A stretch of DNA of 64,000 nucleotides from the NCBI GenBank assembly GCA_002307295.1, contig DBTY01000046.1, forward strand, positions 1 to 64,000, in the 5' to 3' direction. The notes under the pieces were generated by a model, which was not told the origin of the DNA, ran no database searches, and saw nothing but the letters and a program-made list of their open reading frames with translations. Both the position numbers and the translations under genes were made by a program. This document shows, piece by piece, positions 1 through 6,137 of the stretch; position 1 is the stretch's first letter, and every line of letters starts with the position of its first letter. Origin of the DNA: Ignavibacteriales bacterium UBA1304 (GTDB taxonomy: Bacteria; Bacteroidota; Ignavibacteria; Ignavibacteriales; Ignavibacteriaceae).

Positions 1-43
1 CCTTTTTCAACTTAAGCATTACATTCCGACCTATCTTTGACAT
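1..43 (-). CDS. 5' end of an unidentified gene cut by the window edge
   Basis: On the minus strand an ATG at 43-41 opens a frame starting MSKIGRNVMLKLKK that runs out of the window. It is preceded by an AAGGAG Shine-Dalgarno sequence (bases 54-49) with 5 nt spacing, which is why I call a start here. Fourteen codons are too few to assign a family. It has the same orientation as the next two accessory genes. Confidence 0.5.
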   Translation of the reverse strand, partial: MSKIGRNVMLKLKK

Positions 44-170
44 AAACACTCCTTTTATCAATTAATGAATTTTAGAATTATGTATATTTACTTTTTAACT
101 TTCAATATTTTTTTGTTATACAGTTTTTAGCTTTACTTTGCAATATTAAGATCCACTGTTAAAACGCTGC

Positions 171-194
171 CCGCCGCATCGCTCGTCCCCTCGG
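171..194. repeat. GC-rich 24-nt repeat, copy 1
   Basis: A GC-rich 24-nt word (begins CCGCCGCATCGCTCGTCCCC) stands out in AT-rich DNA. It recurs at 1098-1121 with one base difference. The two direct copies lie on either side of the gene at 222-977. Function unknown; it may be an intergenic repeat or the edge of an inserted segment. Confidence 0.7.
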
Positions 195-221
195 TAATTA
201 GGAACGGATGTCCTATATTTA

Positions 222-977
222 CTATATTACAGACCCTGGTATAGCAAATTGATTTGGGTCTCGTGGCTTTTCATTCTTTAGTATATAATAATGTTTTACA
301 CTCCATATTTTTGATACAGGAATCATTGAGCTGCTATATCCATTAAGTCGCTTATAAAAATCGCTCGGAAGGACTAACCACTCTTTATCTTTTTGGGCAT
401 TAATAAATGCGCAAGGATTCGAAGTATACTCTTTGTGAGATTCTAGAAATTTAACACTATCAATTAAGTACATTTTGTGTTTTCGGCCTCCTTCGCATAT
501 TTCGCATTTTCCCCATCCAGATGCGTATTGAAATTCAATTATTCCCTCGTTTAATCCATCTGATTTTCTCATTTCAGGATTGCAATTATATTCTAAATAG
601 TAAATACCTTCGGTAGCATTCAATGGTATACAATCAGATATATTCAAGGAAAAGATATATCTGGTCTCATAATATTCTTCACACTTTCTTAAATCATCAG
701 AAAAAAATTTATTTTGCGATTTATCATATGAACAATAATTTTGGGCAATACTTTCTTCAGTTGTAAAGGAAATAAATACTGATTTTGAAAGAAAAGTTTT
801 TTCTGATTCTGTTAAAGGGTTAATATGAGCTTGAATTGATTCTAGTAATCCGTTTTTATTGATATAAGCAGGATTTCCACCATTTATTGATTTGCTAATA
901 ATACCGCAACTTCTATAACGTTGTGGCATTGTTGAGTTTTCTATAACATCTCCTCGATAAAGTGGTGGTTTCTTCAT
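222..977 (-). CDS. Hypothetical protein, possible ADP-ribosyltransferase fold
   Basis: 251 aa with no signal peptide or membrane segment. I do not recognise the family with certainty. Three spaced motifs resemble the R-S-E pattern of cholera-toxin-like ADP-ribosyltransferases: LYRGD near the N-terminus (Arg8), VFISFTTEESIAQNY (Ser70-Thr72-Thr73), and DKEWLVLP (Glu199) followed by an aromatic and basic stretch. The spacing and order are right for such a fold, but the usual Q/ExE is reduced to one Glu. Cys158 and Cys161 form a CxxC. The start is supported by AAGG seven bases upstream. It sits in an AT-rich accessory stretch between two copies of a GC-rich repeat. If the fold is right it could be a toxin, effector or phage-defence enzyme; that is inference. 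Confidence 0.6.
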   Translation of the reverse strand: MKKPPLYRGDVIENSTMPQRYRSCGIISKSINGGNPAYINKNGLLESIQAHINPLTESEKTFLSKSVFISFTTEESIAQNYCSYDKSQNKFFSDDLRKCEEYYETRYIFSLNISDCIPLNATEGIYYLEYNCNPEMRKSDGLNEGIIEFQYASGWGKCEICEGGRKHKMYLIDSVKFLESHKEYTSNPCAFINAQKDKEWLVLPSDFYKRLNGYSSSMIPVSKIWSVKHYYILKNEKPRDPNQFAIPGSVI

Positions 978-1097
978 ATAAAGCCTTAATTATTTCGTTA
1001 AAATTTGTATTACTTAATAGTGGATTAAATGTCAAATTATAATTAGACCGTAATCGAAAAATCCATTCTATAAATACAATTGCTCTTCAAACAATTT

Positions 1098-1121
1098 CCG
1101 CCGCATCGTTCGTCCCCTCGG
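1098..1121. repeat. GC-rich 24-nt repeat, copy 2
   Basis: It matches the word at 171-194 in the same orientation, differing only by T for C at the twelfth base. The copies are about 930 bases apart and enclose the possible ADP-ribosyltransferase gene. Confidence 0.7.
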
Positions 1122-1295
1122 GTTAAATGTAGTATGAAGGGTTTCATTACACATCTATATAAACTAATAAAAATTATTTTAATTGTCACTTATTATTTTA
1201 TAAAAATAAAAAACTGAAATTTCGAGCAAAAAAAACATATAGATTAAAAAGAGGGGAATTCTGGGTCTTCGCCCGAAGGAGAATAATGTTCTGGT

Positions 1296-1319
1296 AAGAT
1301 CGAGCGATAGGGATCGAAC
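1296..1319 (-). repeat. Degenerate copy of the tRNA-Gly 3' end
   Basis: This 24-nt segment matches 2209-2232, the 3' end and T-arm of the tRNA-Gly gene plus three flanking bases, at 21 of 24 positions in the same orientation. It does not form a whole tRNA: the partner half of the T-stem does not pair. Partial 3'-tRNA duplications of this kind are typically left by integrase-mediated insertion at a tRNA gene. No integrase is visible in the window. Confidence 0.55.
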
Positions 1320-1469
1320 AGGCTCTAACACATTATTAAAAAAGTTGCTTTTAGCGCATACTTTTTTGAACGCTAATACGCCGAAAATCAATGGATTTGA
1401 TAAAATATGAGCTTTATTTGGTCTATATTTCTTATACCATTTTTATGCTTGTTATAACAACCTTTTCAA

Positions 1470-2132
1470 CTACGATGCAACCGTATCTGCCGTTGAATTT
1501 TCTTTTACATATAGTTTGTACATTTCCGGATATGCTTCTTTTCGAAGAGCATCAACATAGGTTTTTTTTGCTTCCTCAAAGGAAATTTCATCAATAATCA
1601 ATTCTCTTTTGAGATTATTCTTTTCCGTTTCTTTTGCCTTACTATGTAAGAGTCCAAACAAAGTCCAACACATTAAATTATCCCAGTCATTTGTTGGATC
1701 TAATTTATCTTCAATAGTATTATATATTTCCGATAAGTTTGAACTATAATATCCGTTAGATTCTTCAATTATGTACCCATCGCTTATGTCAACTATTTTT
1801 GGCCATTGCTTTTTAACTCTATTAAATATATTTTCAAATTTTGCCGGTTTTAATTTAGAACTATACTCTTCAATTATTCTTTTATGGGATAATTTAATCT
1901 TGCCGTTTTCACATGGTAATCTGTGAATATAAATACCTCTATTTGAACCTTCATTAAAAAAAATACTCCCCGCTCCCCTTGGAGAAATATAGTATCTGCA
2001 ATCGTCAACTTCGGATTGTTTTATAAACATATTCCCTATTAATTTTAAAGCTTCTGAGGTTCCTTCAAATAATACGTATTCGCCAATAGATTTACACGTA
2101 AACTGTATTTTATTGTCTTTTTTATTCTTCAT
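1470..2132 (-). CDS. Hypothetical protein, unknown family
   Basis: 220 aa, soluble, with no signal peptide and no motif I can assign. The N-terminal half is mixed; the C-terminal half is helical and charged (EDKLDPTNDWDNLMCWTLFG, then a Lys/Glu-rich tail). The ATG has no clear Shine-Dalgarno sequence. It lies between the degenerate tRNA-Gly fragment and the tRNA-Gly gene, in the same orientation as the possible ADP-ribosyltransferase gene 490 bases downstream. High AT content and location suggest acquired DNA. Whether the two genes work together cannot be told from sequence. Confidence 0.6.
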   Translation of the reverse strand: MKNKKDNKIQFTCKSIGEYVLFEGTSEALKLIGNMFIKQSEVDDCRYYISPRGAGSIFFNEGSNRGIYIHRLPCENGKIKLSHKRIIEEYSSKLKPAKFENIFNRVKKQWPKIVDISDGYIIEESNGYYSSNLSEIYNTIEDKLDPTNDWDNLMCWTLFGLLHSKAKETEKNNLKRELIIDEISFEEAKKTYVDALRKEAYPEMYKLYVKENSTADTVAS

Positions 2133-2170
2133 TTCGATATTTTAATTAATTTATAGTTGTGGGTAAGTAT

Positions 2171-2200
2171 AAAAAAAGGCTGTCGACAGCCTTTTTTTTT
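2171..2200 (-). terminator. Rho-independent terminator after tRNA-Gly
   Basis: A perfect palindrome AAGGCTGTCGACAGCCTT is flanked by A and T runs, so it can act in both directions. It lies 12 bases past the 3' end of the tRNA gene on the minus strand. Confidence 0.85.
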
Positions 2201-2211
2201 ATTCTACTAAG

Positions 2212-2284
2212 AGCGAGCGACGGGGATCGAACCCGCGACATTCAGCTTGGGAAGCTGACACTCTACCAACTGAGTTACGCTCGC
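2212..2284 (-). tRNA. tRNA-Gly (anticodon CCC)
   Basis: The minus strand folds into a full 73-nt cloverleaf: acceptor GCGAGCG/CGCTCGC with discriminator T, D-arm with AGTTGGTAGA, anticodon stem TCAGC/GCTGA around loop TTCCCAA (anticodon CCC), and T-loop TTCGATC. CCA is not encoded. A strong terminator follows. Its 3' end is partly duplicated at 1296-1319, which suggests the gene has served as an integration site. Confidence 0.95.
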
Positions 2285-2370
2285 ATTATTATTTTATTTT
2301 CCGTCTTCTATGTTAATAAAGTACATGCTTAATTTCAAGCGTTTTTTTCAAATTTTATATTGCGTTAACT

Positions 2371-5300
2371 TTATTCTAAATAAAACGCGCCTTTTATTAG
2401 TTCTTCCTGCTGCTCGTTTGATAATTTATGCGAGCCTACGGCCGGACTTGCGCTTTCCGGGCGTCCTGAATATATAAAATCAAGCTTTGCGTTTAAAAGG
2501 TTTTTCAGTCTGGCGGAAATAAAATTCCATGCGCCCATATTTTGCGGCTCTTCCTGCGCCCATACTATTTTCGCTTTATTTGCGTAACTGTGCAGTATTT
2601 CCGAAAGCGTTTCGTGAGGGAATGGATAAAGCTGCTCAATCCTAATTAGCGCCGTATTTTCTATTTTGTTGGCGTTTCTGAATTTTTTCAGCTCGTAATA
2701 AAGTTTTCCGCTTGTAAAGACTAAACGGTTTACGGAATTTTTATTTACGCTTTCGTCGTCGATAACTTCGTTAAACGCTCCGTTTATAAAATCCGATTTC
2801 GCAGATTTAGCTTCCGGCAGGCGCAGCAGACTTTTGGGACTCATAATTACCAAAGGACGTTTAAATTGTTTTCTTACCTGCCGCCTTAATACATGAAAGT
2901 ATTGCGCAGGGGCGGTTATGTTGCAGACTTCCATATTTCCCTGAGCGCATAAAGTAAGGAACCTTTCCAAACGCGCGCTTGAGTGTTCCGGTCCCTGTCC
3001 TTCAAATCCATGAGGCAAAAGCAGAGTAAGGTTGTTTGGCGTTTTCCATTTTTCGTTTGAGACTGTGATAAAATTATCAATTATAACCTGAGCGCCGTTT
3101 GCAAAATCGCCAAATTGGGCTTCCCAGATAACAAGCGCAAGGGGATCGGAAAGGCTGTAGCCGTATTCAAAGCCTAATACAGCGGCTTCGGAAAGCAGGC
3201 TGTCTAAGGCTTCTATCTGAGCCTGATCTTTAGAAATAAAATTAAGCGGGACGCGCTCGGCGCCGGAAGTAATATCGGTAAGCGCAATATGGCGCTGGCT
3301 GAATGTGCCGCGCACGCTATCCTGTCCGCTTAACCGGATAGGAGTGTTTTCAAGTAAAATTGAACCGAATGCAAGAGCTTCGGCATAAGCCCAATCGGCC
3401 TCGCCGGAATTAATAAAGGCGGCGCGTTTTTCTAAGAATGTTTTTAACTTAGGATGCGGCGTAAAACCTTCCGGTAAAGAGGAGAGTCCGTTGATAATGT
3501 TATTAAGCGTTTCTTTGCTTATGTTAGTTCTTTCGCCGTTTTTATTTTGCGCAATTTTTTCTTTTGAGACTGCAAGCGGCAAATCCGCTTTAAACGAAAC
3601 GTGCCGTTTTTTTACTTTTTCTAAAGCCGCGTTTAGTTTTTGGTTTGCCTGTTCGCGCATTTTTTCAATATCGTCCGCAGTTAATATTTTTTCCGCCGTT
3701 AATTTTTCAGAGTAAAGTTTTGTAACAGGGGGATGAGTTTTAATTTTTTCGTATAACAAAGGCTGCGTAAAGCCGGGTTCGTCTCCTTCGTTATGACCGT
3801 GCCGCCTGTAACCCAGCATATCAATCACAACGTCCTTATTAAATTTTTGCCTGTACTCAAGCGCAATTTTTGTAACCCAGAGGGAAGCTTCCGGGTCGTC
3901 TCCGTTAACATGAAAGATAGGAGCCTGAACCATTTTAGCGGCGTCTGTAGCGTATACGGAAGAGCGCGCGTCTTCAGGCGTGGTCGTAAAGCCTATCTGG
4001 TTGTTAACTATAATGTGGATAGTGCCGCGCGTTCTGTATCCTTTCAATTGAGATAGATTCAGCGTTTCGGCAACCACGCCCTGCCCTGCAAAAGCGGCGT
4101 CGCCATGAATTAGAACCGCCATTACATACTTTCCCGCCTTATCAAATCTACGCGTTTGTTTTGCGCGCGTAATTCCTTCCGTAACCGGATTTACCCATTC
4201 AAGATGGCTTGGGTTAGAAGGAACGGAAACGTTGATTTCTTTATTGTCCCTGGTTTTGTAGCGTCCCGTTGCGCCAAGATGATATTTCACATCGCCGGAG
4301 CCTTCAATAGAATCGGCGTCGGTAATATCTTCAAACTCAGAAAAAATAGACTCTAAACTTTTGCCTATAATGTTGGCAAGCACGTTAATCCTTCCCCTGT
4401 GCGACATGCCAAGTGCAATATCGTCTAAGCCGTCTTCGGCGGCCTCGTTCAACAGATAATCTAAAACCGGAATAAGGGTTTCGGAGCCTTCAAGAGAAAA
4501 CCTTTTATGACCAATAAATTTATTATGGATAAAATGTTCAAGAGTTTCGGCGGTAATTAATTTATTAAGGATATTAATTTTAATTTCGTCGCTAAAATCC
4601 GGGGAGTTTCTTTGCGGCTCCATTTTACGTTGCAGCCATGCTTTTTCTTCCGGATTCTGGATGTGCATGTATTCCGCGCCGATTTTTTCGCAATATGTTT
4701 TTTGTAAAATTTCAAGTATTTGCCGCAGTGTAGACGTTCTAAGACCGCCGAATCCTCCGGTGATAAAAGTCCTGTCCAAATCCCAAATAGTGAACTTAAA
4801 CGTAGCGGGGTCAAGTTCCGGATGATACTGCGCCTTAGAGCCGAGGGGATCAATGTTAGAAGTAAGATGCCCGCGCACCCGGTAAAGGTTAATAAGCTGA
4901 ATAACCCGCGCTTGTTTTTCAAATTCATCAATATTAAAATTATTTTCAAAACCTCCCGGCTGGTAATCGGAGCTCCAGGTAACCGGTTTTAAAGGAATGC
5001 TTAAATCTTCAAAAATCTCTTCATAAAAATTATCCATCCCAAGCAGCAGATCGTGGATACTTTTTAGGAATAATCCGGATTCTGCTCCCTGAATAATGCG
5101 GTGATCGTAGGTGTTAGTAATGCTCATTACTTTGCTTATGCCGAGCGTGGAAATTGTTGATACGGACATGGCTTCATATTCGGCCGGGTACTGAATTGCG
5201 CCGACTGCAATTATTGCGCCCTGTCCAGACATCAGGCGCGGCACGGAGAACAGCGTGCCAAGGGTTCCGGGATTTGTAAGGGTTATTGTTGTGCCTAAAA

Positions 5301-5943
5301 ACTCCTGCGGGTCTATTTGTCCTTTTCTTGCGCGTTTTATCAGTCCGTCATAGGCTTCCCAGAACTCTTTGAAGTTTAATTTATTTGAGTTTTTAATATT
5401 AGGCACAATTAAAGAACGGCTGCCGTCCTTTTTTTCAATATCTATAGCGATGCCAAGGTTAATATCTTTCTTCCGCACTAATCCCGGTTTTCCGTTGGCA
5501 ATAGTAAAGGAATTATTTAAAGCTCTATTTTTAAAAATAGATTTTACAATTGCGCGGCTGATTATATGAGTAAAAGAAACTTTACCAAGATTATTTTTTG
5601 TTAAATAGCGGTTTATTATAGTTCTGTTTTCTTCCAATAATTTTACGGGGATTGACCGCTGGGAAGTTGCAACTGGAATTTCGAGGCTGTTCGTCATGTT
5701 TTCCAGTATTTTTGACGCGCTTCCAACGATTGGAGTAATTTCGTTATCATTTTCATGCGCCGAGGCAAAAACAGATTTGTTTATGCTTTCCGGGGCTTTG
5801 ATTGTGTTAATATTATCGGGAATATTGTTATTCCGGAATACTTCCTGCCATTGGGGAGGAATATTTCCGCCGCCGTTATTAAATTCCTCAAATAAATACT
5901 CAACAAACCAGCTGTTTACACCAAAACGTTCAAAATCTATCAT
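2371..5943 (-). CDS. kgd: Multifunctional 2-oxoglutarate dehydrogenase (E2-like/E1 fusion)
   Basis: 1190 aa, close to the roughly 1230 aa of mycobacterial Kgd and corynebacterial OdhA. Domains in order: a short E1-type N-terminal segment (about 1-40, FGVNSWFVEYLFEEF); a low-complexity linker; a dihydrolipoyl succinyltransferase catalytic core (about 90-305) with the active-site motif TYDHRIIQG (His281); then a thiamine-diphosphate E1 (about 345-1190) with GMSHRGRINVLA (about 512-523), GDAAFAGQG (614-622) and NNQIGFTT (647-654). There is no lipoyl domain, so a lipoylated partner E2 must be encoded elsewhere. The enzyme converts 2-oxoglutarate to succinyl-CoA in the TCA cycle and can release succinate semialdehyde in the E1-only mode described for the family. 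It stands alone, divergent from the TPR gene. Confidence 0.93.
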   Translation of the reverse strand: MIDFERFGVNSWFVEYLFEEFNNGGGNIPPQWQEVFRNNNIPDNINTIKAPESINKSVFASAHENDNEITPIVGSASKILENMTNSLEIPVATSQRSIPVKLLEENRTIINRYLTKNNLGKVSFTHIISRAIVKSIFKNRALNNSFTIANGKPGLVRKKDINLGIAIDIEKKDGSRSLIVPNIKNSNKLNFKEFWEAYDGLIKRARKGQIDPQEFLGTTITLTNPGTLGTLFSVPRLMSGQGAIIAVGAIQYPAEYEAMSVSTISTLGISKVMSITNTYDHRIIQGAESGLFLKSIHDLLLGMDNFYEEIFEDLSIPLKPVTWSSDYQPGGFENNFNIDEFEKQARVIQLINLYRVRGHLTSNIDPLGSKAQYHPELDPATFKFTIWDLDRTFITGGFGGLRTSTLRQILEILQKTYCEKIGAEYMHIQNPEEKAWLQRKMEPQRNSPDFSDEIKINILNKLITAETLEHFIHNKFIGHKRFSLEGSETLIPVLDYLLNEAAEDGLDDIALGMSHRGRINVLANIIGKSLESIFSEFEDITDADSIEGSGDVKYHLGATGRYKTRDNKEINVSVPSNPSHLEWVNPVTEGITRAKQTRRFDKAGKYVMAVLIHGDAAFAGQGVVAETLNLSQLKGYRTRGTIHIIVNNQIGFTTTPEDARSSVYATDAAKMVQAPIFHVNGDDPEASLWVTKIALEYRQKFNKDVVIDMLGYRRHGHNEGDEPGFTQPLLYEKIKTHPPVTKLYSEKLTAEKILTADDIEKMREQANQKLNAALEKVKKRHVSFKADLPLAVSKEKIAQNKNGERTNISKETLNNIINGLSSLPEGFTPHPKLKTFLEKRAAFINSGEADWAYAEALAFGSILLENTPIRLSGQDSVRGTFSQRHIALTDITSGAERVPLNFISKDQAQIEALDSLLSEAAVLGFEYGYSLSDPLALVIWEAQFGDFANGAQVIIDNFITVSNEKWKTPNNLTLLLPHGFEGQGPEHSSARLERFLTLCAQGNMEVCNITAPAQYFHVLRRQVRKQFKRPLVIMSPKSLLRLPEAKSAKSDFINGAFNEVIDDESVNKNSVNRLVFTSGKLYYELKKFRNANKIENTALIRIEQLYPFPHETLSEILHSYANKAKIVWAQEEPQNMGAWNFISARLKNLLNAKLDFIYSGRPESASPAVGSHKLSNEQQEELIKGAFYLE

Positions 5944-6076
5944 AAAATTGCTCTCATATTAAATAATGACATACTGGTATAACGAAAAACTGACTAATCA
6001 AGTTCAAATCAAGACCAAGGATTTGCTATTAAAAGAACGTAAAAAAAATAAATTAATACGGGTATAAATTACTTCA

Positions 6077-6108
6077 CTGTTTAATTAGCCAAAAAACTCT
6101 TAAATTTG
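6077..6108 (+). promoter_or_regulatory. Possible Bacteroidetes-type promoter of the envelope cluster
   Basis: TAAATTTG at 6101-6108 fits the -7 element TAnnTTTG of Bacteroidetes. The upstream element is only CTG (6077-6079) instead of TTG, 21 bases away. It lies 30 bases before the TPR gene's ATG, in the 194-base divergent gap shared with kgd. Confidence 0.35.
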
Positions 6109-6137
6109 ATTTATCAAAGTGAAATAAAATATCTGAT

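Larger units (their letters stand above)
978..1469. other. Non-coding accessory stretch
   Basis: About 490 bases without a credible gene. It holds the second copy of the GC-rich repeat (1098-1121) and a degenerate copy of the tRNA-Gly 3' end (1296-1319). Short open frames here (1179-1391 minus, 1391-1597 plus) look accidental: they cross the tRNA-like fragment or overlap the end of the next gene. Confidence 0.6.

Noticed and set aside
1290..1335. Functional second tRNA
   Set aside because: Only the 3' portion resembles a tRNA; the T-stem does not pair and no acceptor or anticodon arm can be formed.
1179..1391. 70-codon minus-strand frame
   Set aside because: It runs across the degenerate tRNA-Gly fragment, has no ribosome binding site, and its composition looks like translated non-coding DNA.
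1391..1597. 68-codon plus-strand frame
   Set aside because: More than half of it overlaps the end of the minus-strand gene at 1470-2132, and it shows no protein-like features.
4557..4949. 130-codon minus-strand frame inside kgd
   Set aside because: A shadow in another frame of a strongly conserved enzyme; no motif of its own.
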